Position numbers and translations under genes: made by a program
Assembly: GCF_028330985.1 (NCBI RefSeq)
Contig: NZ_JAQMUE010000090.1
Coordinates: forward strand, 1-33,543
Reading direction: 5' to 3'
Source: Roseofilum reptotaenium CS-1145
GTDB lineage: Bacteria > Cyanobacteriota > Cyanobacteriia > Cyanobacteriales > Desertifilaceae
Length of the DNA stretch: 33,543 nucleotides
The notes under the pieces: generated by a model
Databases searched by the model: none
The model's input: only the letters and a program-made list of their open reading frames with translations
Told to the model about the DNA's origin: nothing
Shown here: positions 1 through 7,607 of the stretch, piece after piece
Numbering within the stretch: the stretch's first letter is position 1
Layout of the letters: each line of letters starts with the position of its first letter

Positions 1-67
1 CATTAATCCCTAACACTCTTTGGGTTTCCTGGGGATATTGTCGCAGAAACTCGTCAATATTGCTCAT
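1..67 (-). mobile_element. 5' end of a transposase-like gene, cut by window edge
   Basis: An ATG at 67 opens a frame that reads MSNIDEFLRQYPQETQRVLG and leaves the window at base 1, so only 22 codons are visible. From memory, short starts with an 'NPQETQRLLGI'-like run are typical of cyanobacterial IS5-type transposases carrying the HTH_Tnp_4/DDE_Tnp_4 domains. The family call therefore rests on N-terminal resemblance only. No catalytic residue is inside the window. The AT-rich stretch 68-134 may hold the element end, but I see no terminal repeat that could be paired with anything. Confidence 0.4.
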
Positions 68-134
68 GATTTTATCTTCGGTAAAATTGAATTATAACAC
101 ACTTTTTTACTCTAGTATTATTTTTAGGAGATGT

Positions 135-317
135 CTAATGACGGCAGCCATCTTTTTCTTGAGCAACTCCTTTAAAAGGTTTATCATTAGCCTTTTGATC
201 TAAAAATTGCTCGTTTTCTGTATTTCGCTTAACCCATCTGTTATTTTGGGGATTAAAGGTTTGAGAACGATTCTTAACTGAACCTTTACGGTAATTCTCC
301 CCTGTATTTTTAGCCAT
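135..317 (-). CDS. Small basic conserved hypothetical protein (60 aa)
   Basis: This is a 60-residue, very hydrophilic protein starting MAKNTGENYRKGSVKNRSQ. It has no membrane segment and many Lys, Arg, Asn and Gln residues. Its start is well supported by AGGAAAG just upstream of the ATG at 317. The pattern 'MAKNTG..YRKGSV..R.Q...P..... KR.T....F.D.K....PFKGV' is one I recognise from short bacterial proteins that are widespread but have no assigned function. It is disordered-looking and might bind nucleic acid, but that is only suggested by the composition. It stands alone, divergent from the YdcF-like gene. Confidence 0.7.
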   Translation of the reverse strand: MAKNTGENYRKGSVKNRSQTFNPQNNRWVKRNTENEQFLDQKANDKPFKGVAQEKDGCRH

Positions 318-480
318 ATTACTTTCCTCAAACTGTTTATTGAATTCATTATACCTAACAATGATTTTATCGTCAACCTTATTCCTAGAGTAGAAGATTA
401 TCTAATTGAGGAACATTTTTTGACCCAGTTTGTCTCTAGAAGAGTGGACATCAGGTAAGGAGTTTGGCAAATTGAGACCC

Positions 481-1113
481 ATGCCCCCTATTTTTACCAA
501 AACAAATCTCAAAAAATCGGTCAGTATCGTATTGCTCTTATTGGGCGTTTATGTGACGGGATTAGGGACTTTGATTAAACTTCAAACCACATTAGCACTA
601 CGCAAATCTCCCCAACCGCAAGCCATTTTAATGTTGGGGGGAAATCACGATCGCGAACCCTTTACCGCTCAATTTGCTGCCGAGCAAGAGTATCCCTTGG
701 AAATTTGGGTCTCTTCTGGTGTTGGGCGCAAAAAAGCAAGTCAAGCGTTCCAGGCTGCTGGTATTCCGGAAGAACGGGTTCATTTGGATTATCAAGCTGT
801 GGATACCGTAACTAATTTTTCGACATTGGTGGATGATTTGAAGTCAGAAAATATTCACCATGTTTATCTGATTACGTCCGATTTTCATATGCCCCGATCA
901 AAGGCGATCGCGACGATTATTTTAGGGAGTCAAGGCATTACCTTTACGCCCATAGAAGTACCGTCTTCAGATGAGGGAGAATCGCCGCTTAGTCTTGCCA
1001 GAGATGTGAGCCGCTCGATCTTATGGACACTAACGGGGCGCACTGCGGCGACGCTTAATCCCCAATTCCATAAACTGCGTGCCCAGAATCTGAAACAAAC
1101 TGAAGCACTATAA
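481..1113 (+). CDS. YdcF/SanA-like DUF218 membrane protein
   Basis: This 211-residue protein has one N-terminal membrane segment (about residues 13-32), followed by a DUF218 domain. Family signatures are QAILMLGG near residue 50, the strand ending in WVSSGV, the 'D..AVDTVTNF' motif and 'YLITSDFHMPRS' in the C-terminal half. Related proteins (YdcF, SanA, ElyC) act at the cell envelope, and some bind nucleotide cofactors. The substrate here cannot be told. The start is uncertain. The open frame reaches back to a TTG at 430. A TTG at 472 has a good AGGAG nine bases upstream. The first ATG is at 481, just before the membrane anchor. The gene ends facing the cupin gene, with only a hairpin between them. 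Confidence 0.8.
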   Translation: MPPIFTKTNLKKSVSIVLLLLGVYVTGLGTLIKLQTTLALRKSPQPQAILMLGGNHDREPFTAQFAAEQEYPLEIWVSSGVGRKKASQAFQAAGIPEERVHLDYQAVDTVTNFSTLVDDLKSENIHHVYLITSDFHMPRSKAIATIILGSQGITFTPIEVPSSDEGESPLSLARDVSRSILWTLTGRTAATLNPQFHKLRAQNLKQTEAL

Positions 1114-1135
1114 CAATTAATGATTAATAATTGTT
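1112..1135. terminator. AT-rich hairpin between convergent genes
   Basis: AACAATTA (1112-1119) and TAATTGTT (1128-1135) are perfect inverted copies around an 8-base loop. They overlap the stop codons of both the YdcF-like gene and the convergent cupin gene. The stem is AT-only apart from one G-C pair, so it is at best a weak shared terminator. Confidence 0.35.
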
Positions 1136-1591
1136 GACTAGGGCTTTGGTGCGATCGGAACGGCGTAAAACTTCAATATCTTCTGCATCTAATTCTACAG
1201 GAATTCCGCTGCGAATAAGTTCAGCAAAATTTTCATTGGGAATCATGATGCAAAGGGCATACATGCGTCCTTTTCCCGTGTTTTCAATCACATGAGTTCC
1301 GGTGGGCGGCACCATTAAACTATCGCCAGCTTGAATGCTTACTACTTTACCGTCACAATAGGCTAATCCTTCTCCTTTTAAGATAAAGAACATTTCTACA
1401 GCTAATTGATGGCGGTTGGGGGGCGTTTTGCCTCCTGGATCGAAAATTTCAATACAATAGGTTAAGGAAAAATCGGACATGGTGGGATCGAAGACGATCG
1501 CCAGTCGATTGCTGTCTTTCGGGCTAATGCGATAGGCTTGATACTCTGTGGGAGATTTGAAGACTGGAATCATGCAATGATGCTTATTCAT
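1124..1591 (-). CDS. Cupin-domain protein (155 aa)
   Basis: This is a single-domain cupin. Motif 1 is seen as 'NRHQLAVEMFFILKGEG' (about residues 59-75) and motif 2 as 'GDSLMVPPTGTHVIENTG' (about 89-106). In motif 1 the usual HxH pair is replaced by H-Q-L, with the Glu kept in 'VEMFF'. In motif 2 the final His is kept. A metal site is therefore plausible but not fully canonical. The gene starts 42 bases after the isochorismatase-fold hydrolase on the same strand, so the two probably form one operon. The cupin may then be a sensor, isomerase or dioxygenase-like partner in the same small-molecule route; its substrate is unknown. An internal ATG at residue 7 is an alternative start. Confidence 0.75.
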   Translation of the reverse strand: MNKHHCMIPVFKSPTEYQAYRISPKDSNRLAIVFDPTMSDFSLTYCIEIFDPGGKTPPNRHQLAVEMFFILKGEGLAYCDGKVVSIQAGDSLMVPPTGTHVIENTGKGRMYALCIMIPNENFAELIRSGIPVELDAEDIEVLRRSDRTKALVNNY

Positions 1592-1633
1592 AATCTTAGA
1601 GAAAATTAGGATAGAGATTGATATTATTTCTGT

Positions 1634-2407
1634 TTAAATAGTTTCAATTCCCTCGATGAGCGCTGCACTCTCACAAACAAAGCCAAAACATTGTTTGACA
1701 TTATAAAGGGTAGCGTCCCAACAATAGGAGGGCGAGGTGGTGGCAGTACAGTCTTGAACTAAAATACAGTCATAGCCGAGAAAATTGGCATCTTGTAAGG
1801 TACAGAGAACGCATTGATCGGCGTTGACTCCGGCAAAGAAGAGAGTGGTTTTCCCTAGGTTACGGAGAATACTGTCGAGGGGAGTATCCCAAAAGCCACT
1901 CATACGATATTTAGCGATGTGAATATCTTCCGGTTGGGGTACGAGTTCGTCTACAATGGCGGCAGCCCAACTGCCTGCGGTGAGGACCTTTGCCTCTTTT
2001 TCAGGGAGACGATCGCCTAATCCAATGCCTTCTCCAGTAGGATTATACACATGCCTTAACCCGGCACTGATGTTCAATAAGTCTGGACGATTCCCCCAAT
2101 TGAGCCAAATAATGGGGACTTGAGCGGTGCGTAAGAGGGGCAAAAGCTGATTTAATGGATTAATAGGCGATCGCGCTGGTGCAACATCGACTCCAATATG
2201 AGCTAACCAACCCTGGGGATGACAGAAGTCATTTTGCATATCAATCACCAATAGGGCAGATTTTGCCAAATCTAACCGTAAGGTTTTGGTTTCTGTAGTC
2301 AGGGTAATGGGTTGAGGAGGAACTGGAGAACGGGTAATATCAGCAGTATTAGCATTTACGTGCCAAGCGTTGGGTGGAGTTCCCAGAGGGTTGAGAGGCT
2401 GGTTCAT
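1634..2407 (-). CDS. Isochorismatase-family cysteine hydrolase
   Basis: This cytosolic alpha/beta hydrolase of the isochorismatase/nicotinamidase superfamily shows the three catalytic landmarks. They are Asp in 'LLVIDMQNDF', Lys in 'IHIAKYRMSGF', and the nucleophilic Cys in 'GVNADQCVLCT', which follows the small-residue turn. Such enzymes hydrolyse amides, ureido compounds or enol ethers. The overall length (about 257 aa) and the long N-terminal extension resemble ureidoacrylate/biuret-type amidohydrolases more than short nicotinamidases, but the substrate is not determined. The start at 2407 is chosen because AGGAG lies six bases upstream; the open frame extends to a TTG at 2425. It is the first gene of a two-gene operon with the cupin. 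Confidence 0.82.
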   Translation of the reverse strand: MNQPLNPLGTPPNAWHVNANTADITRSPVPPQPITLTTETKTLRLDLAKSALLVIDMQNDFCHPQGWLAHIGVDVAPARSPINPLNQLLPLLRTAQVPIIWLNWGNRPDLLNISAGLRHVYNPTGEGIGLGDRLPEKEAKVLTAGSWAAAIVDELVPQPEDIHIAKYRMSGFWDTPLDSILRNLGKTTLFFAGVNADQCVLCTLQDANFLGYDCILVQDCTATTSPSYCWDATLYNVKQCFGFVCESAALIEGIETI

Positions 2408-2644
2408 TGGATGCTCCTGAATCAAATAAGGCTGCTTTATTTAAGCTTATGGAGCCAATGGGAAGCTACCCAGAAAACCTAAAGAAATGATAAAAGGGGA
2501 TGAAAGATGACCGACAAACTAGAATTACCAGTAAACCTATAATGGGGGCTGTCACTCTGGAGTGGTGAAGTTTCAGGTGGTGGTACGGAAATGGGAGCGA
2601 TCGACTGTAATTGCTCCATTTACTCTAAAAAGGGCTTTCTCAAT

Positions 2645-3107
2645 ATGATTATTCTTCCTGAAGATTTTACCCTGGGTTTGGCTTAAATTATACGGAAATT
2701 GCCCAAATAGTGGTCAGTTGGATGCAGATATCCCAACCTTGGGTTTTGAGTGTATACCTTACCAGTCGAGAATTAGGGAACCATTGCTACAATATCTTCA
2801 CATTGGGTATTGTCCATCAGGGAGTGGCGATTTCCATGTTGTGGTGGATACCTCTCTTCATGATATTGCGCTTAATAAATACTCTCAGACAATTGCCTCA
2901 ATAGAAACCATTAGTTGCAAACTTAAAGAGAAGTTATCTGAAAGACTAAAGGAGCCGAAAGGATTTAATAGTTATGGAGAAATTCAGGAATGGTTGTAGG
3001 AAAAACACGGGGAGGTAGTTAAGTATAAAACGGTTCATAAGACGGTGAGGTATAAATTAGGAGGGAAATTAAAAACGACTCGTCCGAGAAGAGAAGGAGT
3101 TGGTTAA
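2645..3107 (+). pseudogene. Decayed IS630-type transposase N-terminal region
   Basis: Pieces of one transposase are spread over two frames. A start-like piece (MIILPEDFTLGL, from 2645) is followed in another frame by LGLNYTEIAQIV (about 2677-2712), a typical first helix-turn-helix. In a further frame (2718 onward), the second winged-helix reads KEPKGFNSYGEIQEWL, an in-frame TAG at 2997-2999, then EKHGEVVKYKTVHKTVRYKL up to a TAA at 3105. The 'GF.SYGEIQ.WL...G..V.YKTVH..VRYKL' pattern is characteristic of IS630-family transposases in cyanobacteria. The DDE catalytic part is missing. Internal frameshifts, a stop and the missing C-terminus make it non-functional. Confidence 0.7.
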
Positions 3108-3126
3108 GACAGTTAGGTTATTGTTT

Positions 3127-3154
3127 GAGGCAATAGGCAAGAGGCAATAGTCAA
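3127..3154. repeat. STRR-type heptamer repeat (4 units)
   Basis: Four consecutive 7-mers, GAGGCAA, TAGGCAA, GAGGCAA and TAGTCAA, are the reverse complement of the TTGCCTN/TTCCCTA heptamers found elsewhere in this window. This is the short tandemly repeated repetitive (STRR) class known in cyanobacterial spacers. It sits between the IS630 remnant and sfsA. Confidence 0.75.
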
Positions 3155-3245
3155 TAGAAAATGTCCTAACTTTCCCTTTGTCTGCTATATTAATTTGAGA
3201 AGATGAGTCTGAGTCATTGAGAAGCAGCAGATGTCACTCCCGTCC

Positions 3246-3977
3246 CTAGGTTGACCTCTTGGAAAGATTCAGTTCAGCTAAACCCAGATACTCTATCCCT
3301 TCTGGAGTGACAGAAAAGCGACAGGGGAGAATTTCTACTCCTTTGGCGATCGCCTGACGCAACAGTTCTCCATAGACGGGATCGGCGCACTCTCCAGGGG
3401 AAAACTGCTCACAGTCCGCGCGATTAATGAAATAGAGCATCACCGCTCTTGCTTTTGGAGGAAGTTCCATTAACTCCCGTAAATGCTTTTGACCGCGATC
3501 GGTTACCGTATCGGGAAACAAGGCAACCTCATTTTTAGCCCAAGTGGTATTTTTCACTTCTACATAAATTGGCGGATCTCCAGTCAGGAGAAAATCCACG
3601 CGACTGCGCCGATCTTTGCCATAAACGACCTCAGTTTTCAGGGTTTCATAGTCTTTTAACTCAGGAAAAATTCGCTGCTCTAGAGCTAATTTAATGACTC
3701 GATTGGGTAAACTCGTATTCACCCCCACCCAAATCGGTTCCGGTTTTTGCAGTTGAATCATTTCCCAAGTGTAAGCCAACTTACGCTTAGGATTGTCATG
3801 ATAGGATACTTGTACCGGAGCGCCAATTTCACAAACATCAGTCATCGGCCCTGTATTGGGACAATGGGCCGTAATCAACTCCCCAGTTTCCAATTCAATA
3901 TCAGCTAAAAACCGTTTATAGCGACGTTTGAGAATACCTGGAAATAGGGGAGGATAGTGATATAAAAAAGATGACAT
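3246..3977 (-). CDS. sfsA: SfsA family DNA-binding/nuclease-like protein
   Basis: This 243-residue protein matches SfsA along its whole length. It has the N-terminal OB-like part (PLFPGILKRRYKRFLADIE, then HCPNTG.M), and the C-terminal part carries 'SRVDFLL...YVEVKNTTW'. In that segment the Asp and the ExK triad match the PD-(D/E)XK nuclease fold seen in this family. Later motifs GQKHLREL and AVMLYFINR.D are also SfsA hallmarks. SfsA was named from a sugar-fermentation phenotype in E. coli, and its role in cyanobacteria is not established. The open frame extends to a GTG at 3995, overlapping the upstream stop. I prefer the ATG at 3977, which leaves 8 bases to the binding-protein gene and suggests co-transcription with it. 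Confidence 0.9.
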   Translation of the reverse strand: MSSFLYHYPPLFPGILKRRYKRFLADIELETGELITAHCPNTGPMTDVCEIGAPVQVSYHDNPKRKLAYTWEMIQLQKPEPIWVGVNTSLPNRVIKLALEQRIFPELKDYETLKTEVVYGKDRRSRVDFLLTGDPPIYVEVKNTTWAKNEVALFPDTVTDRGQKHLRELMELPPKARAVMLYFINRADCEQFSPGECADPVYGELLRQAIAKGVEILPCRFSVTPEGIEYLGLAELNLSKRST

Positions 3978-3985
3978 TTCTAGAA

Positions 3986-4855
3986 TTAACTGCACTTATC
4001 CATTGCGGCGATCGTCACATCGATATAAGGAGATTCTACCCCGACTAAATCTGTCAAGATACGGGTAACAATATTAATCGCATCTCCTTTGGCAATAAAG
4101 AGATTAACTGTTTCTATCCATTGCTGATCGTGGGAGGGCAAAATCATACCATAGGAAATACAAGTTAGCGGTTCATTCGGTAAAAGACTGTATTGAGAAG
4201 AAGTTAATCCTTGTCTTTCGGCTTCTCCAACTAAGAGAATCCCATCACTGGCAAAGGCATCAATTGTTCCTCTCATAGCATCTCGAATAGCTTGTTGTCT
4301 GCCTTGATTTCCGGTGTAAGATATTGGATCGGCGAGTTGATAGCGACTCTCAATAAATTTGCGTGTTAGAGTATCATCTAAAACTCCAATATCTAATCCT
4401 TCCAAAAATCCCAAAGGTTTGAACAAAATTCGAGTTTGAGGACGCATTAAAAAATAGGTTCCCGTAACGAAGAATTTTGTGGAAAACTCGGTTCCTTGAG
4501 GTGGAGTGGTGCTGATAGTATTCGGTCCACATTCTAGATGAACTCGTCCATCTCTGACACTGCGATATCGACCATTCGAGGAAGCTTCATTGAGGGTTGA
4601 TTCAATGGTTTGCAATTCAATAGAGCGGTTGAATTGCTGTTCTAATTCTTCAGTAAAAGACTCCATCATCTCGATGCAAAGTCCTTCCCATTCTCCCGAT
4701 TCTACATAGCCGAAAGGAGCTGCATCTTTACGAATGCCGACTTTTAAGGTTCCGGTGTTTTGAATTTCTTCCAGAATTTCTTGCGCTGGACTGGCTCCAG
4801 CAGTTATTAACAGGATACCCAAGCTGGCGGCGATCGCAGTTATTTTTTTGAACAT
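3986..4855 (-). CDS. Periplasmic amino-acid-type substrate-binding protein
   Basis: This 289-residue protein starts MFKKITAIAASLGILLITAG, a clear export signal with likely cleavage after the ASPAQ region. The mature part is a family-3 solute-binding domain: 'GTLKVGIRKDAAPFGY' opens lobe 1, 'CIEMMESFTEEL' follows, and 'CGPNTIS' then marks the hinge/ligand area. Such proteins deliver polar amino acids to an ABC permease. No permease or ATPase gene is nearby, so it is an orphan binding protein that either serves a remote transporter or acts as a sensor. Four or more cysteines in the mature part could form disulfides. The frame is open to 4903, but the signal peptide fixes the ATG at 4855. Confidence 0.85.
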   Translation of the reverse strand: MFKKITAIAASLGILLITAGASPAQEILEEIQNTGTLKVGIRKDAAPFGYVESGEWEGLCIEMMESFTEELEQQFNRSIELQTIESTLNEASSNGRYRSVRDGRVHLECGPNTISTTPPQGTEFSTKFFVTGTYFLMRPQTRILFKPLGFLEGLDIGVLDDTLTRKFIESRYQLADPISYTGNQGRQQAIRDAMRGTIDAFASDGILLVGEAERQGLTSSQYSLLPNEPLTCISYGMILPSHDQQWIETVNLFIAKGDAINIVTRILTDLVGVESPYIDVTIAAMDKCS

Positions 4856-4915
4856 TACCGTTATTGATTGTCGGAATAAGCTGACGAGTAAGAATATCCC
4901 CAAATCCTCTTTTTG

Positions 4916-5083
4916 TCAATTGTGCGACAATACTTGAGTAGAGAGGAGAGTCAACCGTACCCATGATGGAGAGTTTACCGCCTTAGCCGATCGCCAAGCG
5001 CCCGCTAGAATAAACTCGTAATTATCATCATCGGGCAAAAGACTCACAACTCCATTACAATCGGGGTGAATCTGGTTGCCTAT
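4916..5083 (-). pseudogene. Possible gene fragment with no start
   Basis: An open frame without a start codon runs from the heptamer repeat at about 5083 to a TGA at 4916. It reads protein-like sequence such as NQIHPDCNGVVSLLPDDDNY, then EFILAGAWRSAKAVNSPSW. The residue mix (DDDNYEF, AGAW) looks coding rather than random, and it lies directly upstream of the binding-protein gene. I do not recognise the family. It may be the 3' stub of a lost gene whose front was replaced by the repeat. The evidence is frame composition only. Confidence 0.3.
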
Positions 5084-5110
5084 TCCCTATTCCCTAGTGC
5101 GTAGCGATCG
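5076..5110. repeat. STRR heptamers followed by a TAGCG-type unit
   Basis: TTGCCTA, TTCCCTA and TTCCCTA (5076-5096) run directly into GTGCGTAGCGATCG. The same order, heptamers ending in CCCTA and then a GCGC/TAGCG unit, recurs at 8744-8785 and 11285-11325. It lies just upstream of the acidic protein gene at 5132. Confidence 0.75.
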
Positions 5111-5131
5111 TCTATATGAGGTTATCTAATC

Positions 5132-5569
5132 ATGAGCGAAACTGATACACCGAAAGAATCTACCGTAGTAGAAGTGGAAGTTAGCCCTGAAACCAAAGCC
5201 ATGGTGGAAGAAGATGAGGGTCTAAAAAATGCTACAGAAACCGTTAAAAATGAGACTATGGCGCTGATTGAAGCCATTAAAACCAGGGCCCAGTCAGAAC
5301 TTCATAAAGCTGGAAACTATACCTTAGAAACCTATCTCAGTTCAGTTAAGAAAGCAAAAACCAGCCTAGAAGAAGAACACCTATTTGATCCCGATCGGAT
5401 TGAAAATTCTCTCAAACTTCTACAAAAAGATGCAGAGAAAAATTGGGACAATATTGTCAAGCAAGCCCAAGAATTTGGCGATCGCCTCTCGGAAGCGGCT
5501 AAGGCAGCTTGGGAAATTTTAACTGCTCCCCGCAGTCAAAGCGACGCTGAATCCAAAGATCCTAAATAA
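5132..5569 (+). CDS. Acidic helical hypothetical protein (145 aa)
   Basis: The family is not recognised. The first 35 residues are Glu/Thr/Val-rich and probably unstructured. The rest (about 36-130) is strongly helical, with heptad-like spacing of Leu/Ile/Ala and many Glu/Lys, ending with a Ser/Asp-rich tail. There is no signal peptide or membrane segment. A GAGG lies 10 bases before the ATG. The stop is 6 bases from the convergent hrcA stop. The layout resembles small cyanobacterial soluble coiled-coil proteins. A partner role is possible, but nothing in the sequence names it. Confidence 0.65.
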   Translation: MSETDTPKESTVVEVEVSPETKAMVEEDEGLKNATETVKNETMALIEAIKTRAQSELHKAGNYTLETYLSSVKKAKTSLEEEHLFDPDRIENSLKLLQKDAEKNWDNIVKQAQEFGDRLSEAAKAAWEILTAPRSQSDAESKDPK

Positions 5570-5575
5570 ATACTC

Positions 5576-6676
5576 CTAACTCAGAGCATCTGAGAGATAA
5601 CCTGCCGTGGCTTCCACCACGGCGATCGCATTTTCATACATCATCCGCGTTGGTCCCAAAACCCCCACACTCCCGACAGGAAGGGAACCACGAAAATAGG
5701 AAGAAGTCACTAGAGCGCAACTTTGCATCGGTTCCAAAGGATTTTCTGAGCCGATCCAAACCTGCACCCGACTACCTTTTTTTTCCCGATCGGGAACTTG
5801 AACAATGAGTGGCAATAATTGAGTGGGTTCTTCTTCGAGCAAATGAATTAAAGCTTGTACCTGATGCAGTTGGGAAAACTCTGGTTGTCGCAATAATTCT
5901 GCAACCCCACTCATCCAAATATCCGTATAAACAGAGGTCGCATGGTGCTGTTGAAACTGGTTCAAAACCTGGGTAAGCTGTTCTCCATAGCGTTCAAATT
6001 CGCTATCTAATTCCGTCCAATCTAGATGCTCCAACTCCGTCAGTAACCGTCCTTTCAAATTATGGTTAAGAAAATTGGAGAGAACTTGCAATTCCCTGGC
6101 TACTTGTTCTAGGGTTTGGCTTCCTTCTTCTTCTGTCTTGGGTAAGTCAATAAAAGTAGAATGGGTTTGGTACGTATCGGTAACCAAAATTAGCATAGCG
6201 CGATAATGCGACCCATCACTGGCGCGATCGCTATCCACCGCCACTAATTGCAAATGATGCAACCGAGCATTCTGCGCTTGAGGCATAGTAATCAGAGTAA
6301 TATAACCGCTTAAACTCGATAAAATTTGGGCGGCTGATTTAAAGAGGGCTTCTAAACTCCATTGCCAATTGAGCTTTTCTTGTAGCAAGCTTTCCACTTG
6401 TTTCCCTGTCTTAACATTTGGGGTCATCAAATGGTCTACATACCAGCGATAGCCGGAATCTGAAGGGACACGACCGGCTGAAGTATGGGGTTGATAGAGT
6501 AGCCCCGATTTATCTAAATAACTTAAACAAGAGCGAATGGTAGCCGTGCTTACAGAAAAATTATATTCTTCAACCAAAACTTTTGAACCTACGGGTTCGG
6601 CTGTGGCAACATAATGATTGACCGTTGCTTGTAAGACGCGCTTATGGCGATCGCTCAGTTTAAATTCTAAGTGCAT
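5576..6676 (-). CDS. hrcA: HrcA heat-shock transcription repressor
   Basis: This 366-residue protein is of normal HrcA length. The N-terminal winged helix-turn-helix (about residues 5-75) reads 'LSDRHKRVLQATVNHYVAT', 'EPVGSKVLVEE', then 'VSTATIRS.L..L...GLL..PHTSAGRVPS..GYR.YVD', which is diagnostic. The C-terminal part ends 'GSVGVLGPTRMMYENAI', the conserved HrcA end. HrcA binds CIRCE operators (TTAGCACTC-N9-GAGTGCTAA) upstream of groESL/dnaK operons and is refolded by GroEL. No CIRCE copy and no chaperone gene are visible in the window, so its targets lie elsewhere. The upstream region gives little promoter information beyond a CATAAT-like -10. Confidence 0.95.
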   Translation of the reverse strand: MHLEFKLSDRHKRVLQATVNHYVATAEPVGSKVLVEEYNFSVSTATIRSCLSYLDKSGLLYQPHTSAGRVPSDSGYRWYVDHLMTPNVKTGKQVESLLQEKLNWQWSLEALFKSAAQILSSLSGYITLITMPQAQNARLHHLQLVAVDSDRASDGSHYRAMLILVTDTYQTHSTFIDLPKTEEEGSQTLEQVARELQVLSNFLNHNLKGRLLTELEHLDWTELDSEFERYGEQLTQVLNQFQQHHATSVYTDIWMSGVAELLRQPEFSQLHQVQALIHLLEEEPTQLLPLIVQVPDREKKGSRVQVWIGSENPLEPMQSCALVTSSYFRGSLPVGSVGVLGPTRMMYENAIAVVEATAGYLSDALS

Positions 6677-6799
6677 TTGAGTGTATATCAGAAATATTAT
6701 GGAATCGATAACCGATGTGTACTGAAAATAACCAGGACGCTCATCGGTGGAAATTTTGATCTATAAGTCATAAGATAGCAAGAATTTGTCCATCCATCT

Positions 6800-6832
6800 T
6801 CTAGGATAGGGATTAGGGGAATAGGGGGATAG
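6800..6832. repeat. STRR-type heptamer repeat, degenerate
   Basis: TAGGGAT, TAGGGGA and ATAGGGG-type units in a row (reverse-complement orientation of TTCCCTA) fill the middle of the 300-base spacer between hrcA and the nuclease-like gene. The rest of the spacer (6677-6799 and 6833-6976) shows no further gene that I can support. Confidence 0.6.
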
Positions 6833-6976
6833 CATAACCCTCTTCTGTCACTCTCCAGTTTCTCCTAGCATTAGAAATTTCTGGAGCCAAGGTATAATGG
6901 ATGATATGGAGTTTTGCGATCGCTTGCTATACTTCCATCCAGGAGAGTCCATGAGACAAGCTGCCAGAGTAAAGCA

Positions 6977-7600
6977 ATGGTGAAACCCTCAATTCTTGAC
7001 CCTGCCGCTAGTTACAGCTTTAGCCAGTATAGTACCCTACCCTTTGATACCGCCGATATTTTAGCTGAATTCGGGGTTGCTATGGAGTCTACTTCTCTCC
7101 AACTCCCAGAGCAGCAACCCCTAGACCCCACCCCACTGACTGATGAATTGGCAGAAAATTTGGCGTTAGTCGATCCTACCTCAGAAATTGCTCGTCGAGA
7201 ATCACTCATTTTCCCAGTGCTGAAAACCGTCTGCAAGTTTATCCAGTCACCCCTCAAGATTGAATATTCGATCCGAGTCAGCAACCAACTCAAGGGAAAT
7301 GTGGATTACTTCATTCCCACCCCTCAAAATCTCGTGATTATTGAAGCGAAAAATGCCGATCTTGGAAAAGGATTTACCCAACTTGCAGTAGAACTCATTG
7401 CCCTAGACCAGTGGATTGATGCCCCTGTAGACTATCTCTACGGAGCAGTTACGACAGGAGATACCTGGAAATTTGGTCTGTTTCATCGCCAGCAAAAGTT
7501 GATTCAAAAAGACATCAATACCTACGGTGTCCCCAATGACTTGGCTAAAGTTCTCGCGATCCTATTTGGTATTACGCTCCAAACACCCAGTACAAATTGA
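6977..7600 (+). CDS. PD-(D/E)XK-fold-like hypothetical protein
   Basis: This 207-residue protein has a C-terminal segment reading 'GNVDYFI...P..LVIIEAKNADLGKGFTQL'. The Asp of VDYF and the E-A-K of the next strand, followed by a Gln-containing helix, give the D...ExK...Q pattern of restriction-endonuclease-like nuclease folds. An upstream Glu (in 'ARRESLIFP') could be the helix Glu of that fold. I know similar proteins as cyanobacterial hypotheticals with no demonstrated substrate. The frame is open to 6914, but the first 21 codons look non-coding and repetitive, so the ATG at 6977 is preferred. It ends 7 bases from the convergent SDR gene. Confidence 0.65.
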   Translation: MVKPSILDPAASYSFSQYSTLPFDTADILAEFGVAMESTSLQLPEQQPLDPTPLTDELAENLALVDPTSEIARRESLIFPVLKTVCKFIQSPLKIEYSIRVSNQLKGNVDYFIPTPQNLVIIEAKNADLGKGFTQLAVELIALDQWIDAPVDYLYGAVTTGDTWKFGLFHRQQKLIQKDINTYGVPNDLAKVLAILFGITLQTPSTN

Positions 7601-7607
7601 CTGCGAT

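Noticed and set aside
321-456. Plus-strand open frame upstream of the YdcF-like gene
   Set aside because: No clear start codon or ribosome site, and overlaps the next gene's possible start; likely chance.
6560-6760. CIRCE operator at hrcA
   Set aside because: No TTAGCACTC-N9-GAGTGCTAA or close variant is visible upstream of hrcA.
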